Of a stretch of 64,000 nt of DNA, positions 32,045-39,827 are shown in pieces. The DNA lies in contig NZ_CP064689.1 of NCBI RefSeq assembly GCF_023100945.1, forward strand, positions 4,570,001-4,634,000, read 5' to 3'. This DNA comes from Bradyrhizobium sp. 200 (lineage in GTDB: Bacteria > Pseudomonadota > Alphaproteobacteria > Rhizobiales > Xanthobacteraceae). Position numbers and translations under genes: made by a program. Position 1 is the first letter of the stretch. The number at the start of each line of letters is the position of its first letter. The notes beneath the pieces are model-generated. The model was given only the letters and a program-made list of their open reading frames with translations. It was not told the origin of the DNA and made no database searches.

Positions 32045-33643
32045 TTACCGGCCCCAGAATGCGGGCGTCGCTTTGAATTGCCGCCATCTCTTGCGCAACG
32101 CTTTTGCCGCCGCAATCTGATCGCGGGCTTGCCAACCGGCCACTGCGCCAATGGCGAGATGAAGCGCGGGCTGGCCTTCCTGCCTGATGGCTTCGAGCAG
32201 AATGCGGCTGCTTGCGATGTCGCGCGTGCGTCCGAGACTGGTCTGGAGCCTTGCGAGCCGCCTCGCGTAACGCCTGGCGGGCCCATGCGTGGCATAAAGC
32301 GGCAGGAAGAACTCCGCCGCATAGCGCAGCTTCTTGAGGTCGATCCTGAGGTCGTGCTGCGCATCGACGTTGAGCTGCCGGAAATGCGCGCCACGCCTGA
32401 GCGCCTTGCGGTGCAAGCGCGCCAGAATCTTGTTCGCGAGCGTCGGCATCGGTAGCGACAGGACGGCCAGCGCTTCGCTGTCGATCTCGTTGCGCCAGCC
32501 ACGGCGTTCCACCAACTGCCCCAGCGAAAGCAGGAAACGGCTGCAACGCAGATCGGCGAGAGCGGTCTGCAGGGCGGCGTAGCTCGATTTGCGCTGCCGT
32601 TCGACCGCCTCGCGCAGGCTGCCGAAGTCGATATCCGGAGCCGCCGCGACCAGGAGAGTGACGGTCGTCTCGGCGAACACATCCCAATCCCGCGCCGGAC
32701 CGAGCTGCTGCATCAGCCACCGCGCTTCGCTGTTGATCGTCTGGAATGCAGGCGACGGAATATCGCGCCGGAACAGCGCACATACCGTCCGCAAGCGGCG
32801 CAAGGCGACGCGCATCTGGTGCACGCCTTCGGGGTCCGATCCCTTCTCCGCCACGGCGTGATTTTTCAGAAGATGATGCCAGCAGGCCCCCAACAGGAGT
32901 GCGATGACGTCGTCGACCGCATGCTCTGCTGTAATGCTCAATGGCTCGGCTTTCGCCGCCGGCTGCACGACGTCGAACGCGAGCGCATAACCGCGTTCCG
33001 TCTTGCTGCGTGTGCCGACCTGTAGCGGCGCGACGTCCAGCAACTGCGTTCCGAGATCGAACAGGACGCCGGCATTGCCGCTCTTCAATTCGAGTTCGAT
33101 TTCGGACAGGGCTTCCTGGCGTTCACCGGCCTCGATCGTCCCCTCGTCGAAAGCGATTTCAACGGAAGCATCAGGCAGATCGAGCTGCCGCGCGTGCCGG
33201 CGAACCCTCGTTGCGAAAACCGGCACCAGCGCGTCGTTGGTGAGCGTCGCCACTGGATCGCCGACCTCGGCGGGAAGCCGCGCCAGATCAGGGCTGACGT
33301 CGTCAACCGGTGCTTCCCACTGCCGTCGGGTCAGAGGCTGTCCGATATTGGGTAGAAGCTTGAGTGTCTGAATGAAGTGCTTGCCGCTGCGTCGCACGCG
33401 CAGCGACATGCCATGCTGGAACAGCAGGCGCTCCGGCGTGTCGTAGTACACCGTTTCCAGACGGCGAAACGCGCCGCGGTTACGCGCGTGCTGCACAATG
33501 ACAGGCATCTCGCGCAGTTTTTCGAGGGCGCCTTGCGGCGCGAGCAGCTTAAGTTCGATTTCCGCCGGTTCAGCCGGTCGCACGGCAATCGCCGCGCCGG
33601 AATCGCTCACGACTGGCTGCGGCGCGTTCAACGATTTCTCCAT
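32045..33643 (-). CDS. CYTH-CHAD protein, inorganic triphosphatase-like
   Basis: 532 residues. The N-terminal CYTH (triphosphate tunnel) domain shows EIELKLL at 28-34, RLETVYYDTPERLL, SLRVRRSGK and a later EIELELKSG strand. From about 245 the CHAD domain follows: helical, with paired histidines and arginines (VHQMRVALRRLRTVCALFRR, HDLRIDLKKLRYAAEFF) that bind polyphosphate. Family members such as E. coli YgiF hydrolyse inorganic triphosphate and associate with polyphosphate granules. Cytosolic. It lies about 100 bases upstream of mliC on the same strand. Confidence 0.92.
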   Translation of the reverse strand: MEKSLNAPQPVVSDSGAAIAVRPAEPAEIELKLLAPQGALEKLREMPVIVQHARNRGAFRRLETVYYDTPERLLFQHGMSLRVRRSGKHFIQTLKLLPNIGQPLTRRQWEAPVDDVSPDLARLPAEVGDPVATLTNDALVPVFATRVRRHARQLDLPDASVEIAFDEGTIEAGERQEALSEIELELKSGNAGVLFDLGTQLLDVAPLQVGTRSKTERGYALAFDVVQPAAKAEPLSITAEHAVDDVIALLLGACWHHLLKNHAVAEKGSDPEGVHQMRVALRRLRTVCALFRRDIPSPAFQTINSEARWLMQQLGPARDWDVFAETTVTLLVAAAPDIDFGSLREAVERQRKSSYAALQTALADLRCSRFLLSLGQLVERRGWRNEIDSEALAVLSLPMPTLANKILARLHRKALRRGAHFRQLNVDAQHDLRIDLKKLRYAAEFFLPLYATHGPARRYARRLARLQTSLGRTRDIASSRILLEAIRQEGQPALHLAIGAVAGWQARDQIAAAKALRKRWRQFKATPAFWGR

Positions 33644-34119
33644 CGAGATGGCTGTATGAATATTTTATGACAATGACATGGCGCATCCAAATTATCCAAG
33701 GGGATGAGCCCACGAATTGAAGCGAGGATCACATTAAAAAGATTTGCGCGACGCAAGATTGCGCGTCTGGCGTGACGCCGCAAGCCGGGAATGCCTCTTG
33801 GTGGGTATGATCAGACCAAGAGTAGGTTCAGCCCGATTCGCGGTGCTGGCGACGGCCAGGGGTAGGCGGACACCGGGCAATCAAACGCATGGGCGCACTG
33901 ACGTGGCACCGGCAATTGCCGACATCGAATAGGCTCTGTCCCGCAGGTTTGGGAAACGTTCTCGCCGCCGCGGATCTGTTCCTTTGACCGTAGGGGTAGT
34001 ACGGAACTGGTTGCAGGCCGCCTCGGTTGGCGGCCTCAGCCTTTCGTAAGTTATGTGGTCCCCGCCCTGCAACGGTGATAGTCTCTTCCTCAACTCAATT
34101 AGCCGGAGGAGGTCCCGCC
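33644..34119. other. 476-base gap with one hairpin, no supported gene
   Basis: No reading frame here has both a ribosome site and recognisable sequence. A 32-codon frame at 33888-33986 is the only faint candidate. The hairpin at 34015-34036 lies near the promoter side of the 40-residue protein gene. Confidence 0.5.
34015..34036. terminator. hairpin, near-twin of the one at 34247
   Basis: AGGCCGCC, loop TCGGTT, GGCGGCCT. It is almost the same sequence as the hairpin at 34247-34270. It lies before, rather than after, the 40-residue gene, so it is either a terminator of an unseen small transcript or part of a local duplication. Confidence 0.5.
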
Positions 34120-34242
34120 ATGCTTGCGGAGAAATTCTTCCTGGTGCTGGAAACGCTCAGGAGTTTTGCTTCGGATGGAAGCGCCAAGGTGGTTAGCACC
34201 ACGCCGCATATCCCGGTCAAGGTGCCACCGCCACAGAAATAG
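34120..34242 (+). CDS. 40-residue conserved mini-protein
   Basis: ATG at 34120 with an exceptional ribosome site (GGAGGAGG). The sequence is a short amphipathic helix (MLAEKFFLVLETLRSF) followed by a proline-rich tail (VVSTTPHIPVKVPPPQK). I recall near-identical 40-residue proteins throughout Bradyrhizobium. The strong ribosome site and the terminator 5 bases after the stop indicate a real, highly translated gene. Function unknown; the helix could lie along the membrane. Confidence 0.75.
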   Translation: MLAEKFFLVLETLRSFASDGSAKVVSTTPHIPVKVPPPQK

Positions 34243-34246
34243 CCCA

Positions 34247-34270
34247 GAGGCCGCCTCGGTAGGCGGCCTC
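34247..34270 (+). terminator. terminator of the 40-residue gene
   Basis: GAGGCCGCCT, loop CGGT, AGGCGGCCTC: a perfect 10-base-pair stem beginning 5 bases after the stop codon, followed by TTCGG. Confidence 0.75.
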
Positions 34271-34311
34271 TTCGGCGTTCGGGTTTTCGATTCCCTTGCC
34301 CTTCATGAACG

Positions 34312-34440
34312 CTAAGCGCCAAAAATCGTAATCGTCCGGCAATTGACGTTTCGCCCCCTGACAAGTTCAGTGTAGACGAGACGGGGCGAGTGGCATGCCC
34401 TTCCGTCGTTTGTCCGCAGCACGAGATCGTTCAAACCGCC
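34312..34440 (-). pseudogene. truncated duplicate of the mliC 5' end and upstream region
   Basis: The minus-strand bases match the mliC leader at about 31908-32030 (blocks such as GTCTACAC/GTCTATAC, AAACGACGGAAGGGCATG and the CGTCTCGTC stretch). The remnant coding part reads VNCRTITIFGA then a stop, against MNCRWNTIFGA in mliC; the start codon is GTC. So it cannot be expressed as MliC. It ends just before the phosphatase start at 34442. Confidence 0.7.
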
Positions 34441-34441
34441 C

Positions 34442-35197
34442 ATGTCAGAATCCCCTGCCGCCCCCGCCCGCCATCTCAATCTCTCCGGCGCCAGCAATTT
34501 CCGCGATCTCGGCGGCTATCCCACGAGCGACGGCCGGACCGTGCGCTGGCGGCAGATCTTCCGTTCCAACCATCTCGGCCATCTCACTGACGATGATGTC
34601 TCCATCCTGCGGGAACTCGGCGTGCGCAGTGCGTTCGACTTTCGCGGCACCGAGGAGCGCACCGCCGCCCTGTTCGGCATGCCTGAAATCACAGTCCATT
34701 CGCTGCCGGTCGAGCCCACGGTGGTCGCGGCGCTGCGCGCCATCGCGGCCGCCGGCACGCCGCTGTCGACCGACCACGCCGTCGAGGTGATGCGCGATTC
34801 CTACCGCAGCTATGTGCAGAAAAACACGCAGCATTTCCGCGCGCTGTTCGCGCATCTCTTGGAAGACCGCGCGCCGCTGGTGATCCATTGCACCGCCGGC
34901 AAGGACCGCACCGGTTTCGCCTGCGCGCTGATCCTGCATACGCTCGGCGTTTCCAACGACATCATCTCGGAAGATTATTTGCTGACCAATCGCTTCTACC
35001 GCAGGGATCCGAATTCCAGCAGCGACCTGCCCGACGAGGTCAAGCAGGTGCTCGGCTCGGTGCAGGAATCATTTCTTGCCGCCGCGTTCGAGGCCATCGA
35101 TGCCGACTATGGCGATCTCGAAAGCTATCTCCGCGATGGCCTCGGTCTCGGTACCGCCGAACGTGCCGGCCTCGAAGCGCGCTATCTGCAGGACTGA
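34442..35197 (+). CDS. tyrosine/serine phosphatase family (Y_phosphatase3)
   Basis: 251 residues. The N-terminus LNLSGASNFRDLGGY (residues 12-26) is the family opening. FDFRGTEER at 66-74 and the P-loop HCTAGKDRTG at 149-158 (nucleophile Cys150, Arg156) define a Cys-based phosphatase. It follows the pattern of bacterial lipid/protein phosphatases such as MptpB. No signal peptide, so cytosolic. It stands alone; its 3' end is 12 bases from the convergent frameshifted gene. Confidence 0.9.
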   Translation: MSESPAAPARHLNLSGASNFRDLGGYPTSDGRTVRWRQIFRSNHLGHLTDDDVSILRELGVRSAFDFRGTEERTAALFGMPEITVHSLPVEPTVVAALRAIAAAGTPLSTDHAVEVMRDSYRSYVQKNTQHFRALFAHLLEDRAPLVIHCTAGKDRTGFACALILHTLGVSNDIISEDYLLTNRFYRRDPNSSSDLPDEVKQVLGSVQESFLAAAFEAIDADYGDLESYLRDGLGLGTAERAGLEARYLQD

Positions 35198-35209
35198 TCT
35201 GATCCGCCT

Positions 35210-35912
35210 TCATCTCACTAGCTGCATCGACACGACCTGCGCGGACAGCTTGCCGCCTCGCGCCCTGACGTTGACCTGCATCTTATAGTCGTTGCTGGTT
35301 TCGCCCTTGGTTTCGCCCTTGGGCACATAGAGCATCGCGGTAAAGCGCAAGCGGCCGCGGGCATCGAGCGTCACCGGCAGATCCCTCATGCACGCGGAAG
35401 GAATTGCCCTGGCGATTTCGCGGCGGCAGCCTGGCCGTCATGACCGGCTCGGCCAGCGCACGCAGATCCAGCTTGGTCGCCGTTGCGCCATCAATCCGGT
35501 AATAGGCAAAGGAATTGCTCTCCCAGCGGCTGTTCGCGACCTCGATGACGGCCTGGCTGTCCGGCGACCAAGCCGCAATCAGTTCGTAGCGGTTGGCACG
35601 CATGTCGCCGGTCGCCCAGTACTCGCCACCGAGCTTGGCGAGCACGGCGCCATCAGCGATACGGATCAGGAGATTTTCGACGCCAGATGGCGGCAGATCG
35701 CCGCCGGATGGCAGGCCCTGCTCGCTGCGCCAGGCGAATGCGTAATTCTTCGACGGCGAGATGGTGTCGGCAACGACACGCATCGCGGCCTTCCCCTCGC
35801 CGCACACGAGGCCGCCCTGTCGATTGGAAACGCAGGCCTGCGCATGCACGGCAGGCGCTTGCTGCACATAGAGCGCGATGAGAACGAGTGGAAAGGCCAG
35901 AGCGCAGCGCAT
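35210..35912 (-). pseudogene. exported protein gene with a single-base frameshift near its 3' end
   Basis: From ATG 35912 the product has a signal peptide (ending VHAQ), two cysteines and a beta-rich body (NYAFAWRSEQGLPSGG, ELIAAWSPDSQAVIEVANSR, FAYYRIDGATATKLDLRAL). The frame then goes off after NSFRVHEG, near 35390. One extra G in the GAGGGATCTG run moves it; removing one G restores DLPVTLDARGRLRFTAMLYV, then PKGETKGETSNDYKMQVNVR and a stop at 35210. As written, the product would end at 35283. The restored tail is protein-like, so a recent mutation or a base-calling error is likely. No known domain. Confidence 0.72.
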
Positions 35913-35997
35913 GCTGCGATCTTATCCTCCGCGCGCAAGCCGTAAAGCGGGCCGCAAGCCAAACCGTGGAGGGTCCGGAAGGCGGCACCCTATCGGC

Positions 35998-36198
35998 TCA
36001 GGCCGCCGCTTCCATTTCCATTTCGGCATCGAGATCGGCGATGACGTCCTCGAACGCCGAGATCGCCTGCTGGATCGCCGCGATCTGCATCAATTCCCAG
36101 CTCGAGACCGGACCGCTGCGATTTTGCAACGCCACGACAAGGTCGCGCCGCTGCTCCTTAAGCTGAACAAGCGGTAAACCATGATCCGGCAAACCCAT
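35998..36198 (-). CDS. short helical protein, 66 residues
   Basis: ATG at 36198 with GGGG about 8 bases upstream. A basic helical N-half (LVQLKEQRRDLVVALQNRSG) and an acidic amphipathic C-half (IQQAISAFEDVIADLDAEME) predict a helical hairpin. No domain recognised and no signal. It lies alone between the frameshifted exported-protein gene and an SDR gene. Confidence 0.55.
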   Translation of the reverse strand: MGLPDHGLPLVQLKEQRRDLVVALQNRSGPVSSWELMQIAAIQQAISAFEDVIADLDAEMEMEAAA

Positions 36199-36452
36199 GA
36201 CAAATCCCCCTGCCTTTTGTTGGTAATCCGCTTGTAGCGAACGGATTCTGAGAACGGCTTACAGAACTCCGGCAAATTTTATCGATTCCGTTCCATCCCG
36301 TAGTCCTACGTGGCTCGCGGTCTCCGCCCAGGTGCGGCCGGCCGCGGCAATTTGGGCTGCCGAGACCGGCCGTTCATGCAGAAATTCGCCGCAATGCGAT
36401 TGAAAAACCCCTGATAGAGTGCGCTCCCTTTCCCCGGCTGGCGGAGGCCCTC

Positions 36453-37133
36453 ATGGACGGAAAAGTCATTGTCGTGACGGGCGCGCTGGGTGCGCTCGGC
36501 CGGGTGGTCGTGGACGAAGCGCTGGCGCGAGGTGCCAGGATTGCGAGCGTCGATCATGCGCCGACGCAAGTTCCGGCCACGGCGGATCTGCTCGAACTCG
36601 GCGGCGTCGACCTCACCGACCCGGCCCAGGCCCGCAAGGCGATCGACGCCGCCGCGGTGCACTTCGGCAGGCTCGATGCGCTGATCAACATCGCCGGCGG
36701 CTTCGCCTTCGAGACAGTGGCAGACGGCGATCCCGGGACCTGGCAACGGATGTACGCGCTCAACGTCGCGACCGCGCTGAACGCCTCGCGCGCAGCGATC
36801 CCGCATCTCGTCTCATCGGGCAGCGGCCGCATCGTCAGTATCGGCGCGATGGGCGCGCTGCAGGCAGGCAGTGGCATGGGCGCCTACGCCGCCTCCAAGG
36901 CCGGCGTGCATCGCCTCACCGAAGCACTCGCCGCCGAACTCAAGGGCAAGATCACGGTCAACGCCGTGCTGCCGTCGATCATCGACACCGCGGCCAACCG
37001 CGCCAGCATGCCCAAAGCCGATTTCGCAAAATGGGTGACGCCGAAGGAATTGGCCGACGTAATCCTGTTCCTCGCCAGCGACGCGGCCAGCGCCGTCACC
37101 GGCGCGCTGCTGCCGGTGAGCGGGAGGGTTTAG
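36453..37133 (+). CDS. SDR family oxidoreductase, short form
   Basis: 226 residues from ATG 36453 (GGAGG). Cofactor loop TGALGALG at 9-16, Asn104, Ser129 (RIVSIGAMG), Tyr145 and Lys149 (YAASKAG) are present, so it should be catalytically competent. It is some 20 residues shorter than typical SDRs because the segment between the active site and the C-terminal strand is reduced. PSIIDTAANR is a typical post-active-site stretch. Substrate unknown. A toxin-antitoxin remnant lies downstream on the same strand. Confidence 0.87.
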   Translation: MDGKVIVVTGALGALGRVVVDEALARGARIASVDHAPTQVPATADLLELGGVDLTDPAQARKAIDAAAVHFGRLDALINIAGGFAFETVADGDPGTWQRMYALNVATALNASRAAIPHLVSSGSGRIVSIGAMGALQAGSGMGAYAASKAGVHRLTEALAAELKGKITVNAVLPSIIDTAANRASMPKADFAKWVTPKELADVILFLASDAASAVTGALLPVSGRV

Positions 37134-37194
37134 TCGCGTCCGGGCTCCGCTCGCAACACTTTTCGCGGCGCTTCCGGGATGTTATATTGCTGAA

Positions 37195-37395
37195 ATGACA
37201 ACAGCCGAAGACATTGAAAAGGCCGTCGAGCAATTGCCGCCCCGGGAGTTGGCGCGATTTCGTGCCTGGTTTGAAGCGTTTGATGCAGATCAATTCGACG
37301 CAGCCATCGAACGCGATGCGCGTGCCGGCAAGCTCGATGCATTGGCAGAGGAAGCTATAGCGGCGCATCGAGCCGGGAAATCCCGGGACTTGTGA
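37195..37395 (+). CDS. antitoxin of a RelE/ParE-like pair
   Basis: 66 residues: TTAEDIEKAVEQLPPRELAR, FRAWFEAFDADQFDAAIERD, then KLDALAEEAIAAHRAGKSRDL. The opening IEKAVxQLPPxELxxFRxWF is typical of short antitoxins paired with RelE-like toxins in alphaproteobacteria. Its stop codon overlaps the GTG start of the toxin frame (37392), the usual arrangement. The toxin is frameshifted, so the antitoxin may now be without a functional partner. Confidence 0.8.
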   Translation: MTTAEDIEKAVEQLPPRELARFRAWFEAFDADQFDAAIERDARAGKLDALAEEAIAAHRAGKSRDL

Positions 37396-37645
37396 GACAC
37401 TCGGCGTCGCCAGCGTTTTGGACCGCCTACCGAGCGTTGCCGTCCTCTATTCGGAAGTTGGCTGACGCCAACTTTGCACTGCTCAAGCGCGACCCACGCC
37501 ATCCCTCCCTCCAATTCAAAGGGTCGGTCGGTATTGGTCAGCTTGTGTCGGACTAAGGTACCGTGCCTTGGCTATTGAAGCAGACAACGTCTATGTTTGG
37601 TTCTGGATCGGCTCTCATGCCGATTACGATCGCCTGATCGGCTAA
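37392..37645 (+). pseudogene. RelE-family toxin broken by a one-base deletion
   Basis: From the GTG at 37392 the frame reads a typical RelE-type start (SPAFWTAYRALPSSIRKLAD, ANFALLKRDPRHPSLQFK) and stops at 37556. After QFK, in the run CAAAGGG near 37520, a shift of one base restores RVGRYWSACVGLRYRALAIE and VYVWFWIGSHADYDRLIG with a stop at 37645. An ancestral AAAAGGG (one more A) would give one 84-residue toxin. The end overlaps GrlR-like copy 3 by 4 bases. No slippery heptamer was seen, so a programmed frameshift is unlikely. Confidence 0.75.
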
Positions 37646-38355
37646 TCCTCTATATCCACCAGCTTTCGCAGCACCGCCTTGAAGCGGATGCTGCGCTTGC
37701 CGGCGAGCGCGGTGGCTTCTCCTTCCGCGCCCTCACTATCGTACGTGCCGGAAAAACCGATGCCGACCTCATGGCCGCCGAACAACGGCCGCTCGCCCTT
37801 TGCCGTCGTGTGCTCGCGGTTGATGAGTTCGCCCTTCCATCTGCCGTTCGCTGCTGTGTACGCCCCGATATAGTCGAAGAATGCATCGCCGCCCCTGATG
37901 CTGCCGTCATGCAGCATCATGACACCGGTGTTGCCGGCGTCGATGCCGTCGAGCATCCGAATGTGGATGGAATAGAGCCCGTTGCCGATGCCGTCAGCGC
38001 CGACCGCGCCGGGTGGCGGTGCGTCGGCGTCGTTGAGCGGGCTCAGCACGGTCTCGAACCGGACGCCTGGCAAGGCGGTGCTGCCGCCCTCGAAATGAAC
38101 TTCCTCCCCGCGGTGCATGCCTCTGAAATTCATCGCGATGTTGTCGACGTCGAACATCGGGACATAGCCGGGATCGTGGTAATGGCGCGACATCATGCAA
38201 TCGGCGGAGACGACGCCGTCGGCCTCGGTGAAATGGCCAACGAATGACGAGCCGGAATCGCCGCCATAGAGCCTGCCGCCCGCGGTGGCGAACATCACGC
38301 CGGAACCTTCCCCGCGCTCCGTCGTGAAACGGAATTTGTACAACCCTTGCAGCAC
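37642..38355 (-). CDS. GrlR-like double-domain protein, copy 3
   Basis: 237 residues from the GTG at 38355 (GGAG upstream; the frame is open to 38478 without family-like sequence). Two GrlR-type domains: LQGLYKFRFTTERGEGSGVM with GGRLYGGDSGSSFVGHF, and GNGLYSIHIRMLDGIDAGNT with GSIRGGDAFFDYIGAY. The second domain shares HTxxKGExPxFGGHEVG and FSGT with copies 1 and 2. The first domain has diverged more and differs at the AFGRS block. Convergent with the broken toxin gene. Confidence 0.72.
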   Translation of the reverse strand: MLQGLYKFRFTTERGEGSGVMFATAGGRLYGGDSGSSFVGHFTEADGVVSADCMMSRHYHDPGYVPMFDVDNIAMNFRGMHRGEEVHFEGGSTALPGVRFETVLSPLNDADAPPPGAVGADGIGNGLYSIHIRMLDGIDAGNTGVMMLHDGSIRGGDAFFDYIGAYTAANGRWKGELINREHTTAKGERPLFGGHEVGIGFSGTYDSEGAEGEATALAGKRSIRFKAVLRKLVDIED

Positions 38356-38546
38356 GCCCTGCTTACTCCGGAAATCGGCAAAGACCAGTGCCCCGCGAAC
38401 GATCGATCGCGGGGTTCCCTCAATTGCCGTTGGCCTTGTCCCCGCGCCAGAATAGCCGCTGCCGTGCCATCCAATCAACGCTTTGCCGGAATTCAGCTAA
38501 AGTCTGCGGGATTGAGTCGCGGCCGCACGCGCCGCCGGAGCAAATT

Positions 38547-39233
38547 TTGGAAACAGCGCTATATCTGCCCGTCAAACGCTTCCTCGAAAAGCTCGGTTTC
38601 ACCGTCAAGGGCGAGATCGGGGGCTGCGATCTGGTGGCGCTGAGCGGCGACGATCCGCCGATCGTGGTGATCGGGGAACTGAAGCTTTCCTTCAACCTGG
38701 AACTGATCCTGCAGGCGGTCGATCGCGCCGGCGCGGCTGACGAGGTCTGGCTTGCGGCCAAATTATCCGCCCGCGGCAAGGGCCGCGAGAGCGACGCGCG
38801 TTATCGCAATCTCTGCCGCCGGCTTGGTTTCGGCATGCTGGCGGTCACCAGCACGGGCGATGTCGAGGTGATCGTTCAGCCGGCGACGGCAGCCCCTCGG
38901 CGCAATCCAAAAAAGCGCTCGCGGCTGGTCGCCGAGCACCAGAAGCGCAAGGGCGACCCTGCCATGGGCGGATCGACGCGCGCACCGATCATGACGGCCT
39001 ATCGGCAGCAGGCGCTGGCCTGCGCTTCGGCGCTGTCAGGCGGGCCGCGGCGCGTCAGGGACCTGCGGGCCGAGATTCCCGATGCCGGAAAAATCCTCCT
39101 GCACAACGTCTATGGCTGGTTCGACCGCGCCGAGCGCGGCATCTATGTGCTGACCGACGCCGGACATGCCGCGTTGAAACGCTGGCCGCAGCAGCCGCTG
39201 GATCTGGCCGCCGCCGGCAATCCCGCGCCATGA
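38547..39233 (+). CDS. DUF2161 protein, predicted PD-(D/E)xK nuclease-like
   Basis: 228 residues from the TTG at 38547 (GGAG 7 bases upstream). The opening ETALYLPVKRFLEKLGF is the DUF2161 start. EIGGCDLVAL (about 25-34) supplies the Asp and VVIGELKLSFNLELILQAVDR the E-x-K of a PD-(D/E)xK core. A basic linker (RRNPKKRSR) precedes a C-terminal winged-helix-like part (RRVRDLRAEIPDAGKILLHN, GWFDRAERGIYVLT). Whether it cuts DNA is unknown. It stands alone. Confidence 0.82.
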   Translation: METALYLPVKRFLEKLGFTVKGEIGGCDLVALSGDDPPIVVIGELKLSFNLELILQAVDRAGAADEVWLAAKLSARGKGRESDARYRNLCRRLGFGMLAVTSTGDVEVIVQPATAAPRRNPKKRSRLVAEHQKRKGDPAMGGSTRAPIMTAYRQQALACASALSGGPRRVRDLRAEIPDAGKILLHNVYGWFDRAERGIYVLTDAGHAALKRWPQQPLDLAAAGNPAP

Positions 39234-39383
39234 CGGCAAATATGACGGCTGGAAAACACCGAACCGTACGGCGCTACCGGATTTGAGAGATTGTAGATGC
39301 ATGGCTGTATTGCCGCGCCAAATTCATATTGCAATGCAGCATGTGGGCACCTAGGTATCTGCGCAACTAGATGCGAGGCCCCT

Positions 39384-39686
39384 ATGAGCGAAGACTGGAA
39401 CACGAAATACGGCACACGACGCGTCCGGCGGGATCCGCCAACGCTGGAGGAGGCCATCTTCGCGGCGGTCGGAATCACCGACGATCAGCAGCAGCAGGCG
39501 GAAATCGCCGCCGCGCTGATGGGGATGCCCTACGAGGAAGTGCTGGCCGAAGTAAAGAAGACCGGCCGTGCGGTAGCGCGATCGGCGACCCGCATCATTG
39601 CGGGCGAGCAAGGCGCCCAGCGCGCCGTCGTGGTCGAGCGCCGCGTCGTCAGGCGATTCGGCAACGACAAGCGCACCGGCACCTGA
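39384..39686 (+). CDS. conserved small protein of unknown function, 100 residues
   Basis: ATG at 39384. The first half (SEDWNTKYGTRRVRRDPPTL, EEAIFAAVGITDD, QQAEIAAALMGMPYEEVLAE) follows a pattern I recall from Bradyrhizobium proteins starting with an EDWNTKYGTRRVR block. The C-terminal half is strongly basic with Val/Arg pairs (RAVVVERRVVRRF). No signal, no cysteine. A strong bidirectional hairpin follows. Confidence 0.7.
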   Translation: MSEDWNTKYGTRRVRRDPPTLEEAIFAAVGITDDQQQQAEIAAALMGMPYEEVLAEVKKTGRAVARSATRIIAGEQGAQRAVVVERRVVRRFGNDKRTGT

Positions 39687-39732
39687 GCCCATAATACCGG
39701 TTCGCGTAAAGAAAACGCCTCAAAACAAAAAA

Positions 39733-39768
39733 TAGAGCCCGGTTCTGATTCATCAGAACCGGGCTCTA
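39733..39768. terminator. perfect 17-base-pair hairpin between convergent genes
   Basis: TAGAGCCCGGTTCTGAT pairs completely with ATCAGAACCGGGCTCTA. A-rich and T-rich flanks (AAAAAATAG, TAAAGTTTTG) make it a good bidirectional terminator. It is a close relative of the hairpin at 61981-62014, so it belongs to a dispersed family. Confidence 0.85.
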
Positions 39769-39827
39769 AAGTTTTGGGCAATTCGCTGGATCAAACCTCA
39801 GCGAATTGCCCTGATAGAACGCACCGC

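Noticed and set aside
33888..33986. 32-codon frame before the 40-residue gene
   Set aside because: No ribosome site and no recognisable features; kept only as a faint candidate that a proteomics search could test.
37500..37560. programmed -1 frameshift in the RelE-like toxin
   Set aside because: No X-XXY-YYZ slippery heptamer in the zero frame and no clear downstream stem or pseudoknot were seen; a simple deletion explains the data.
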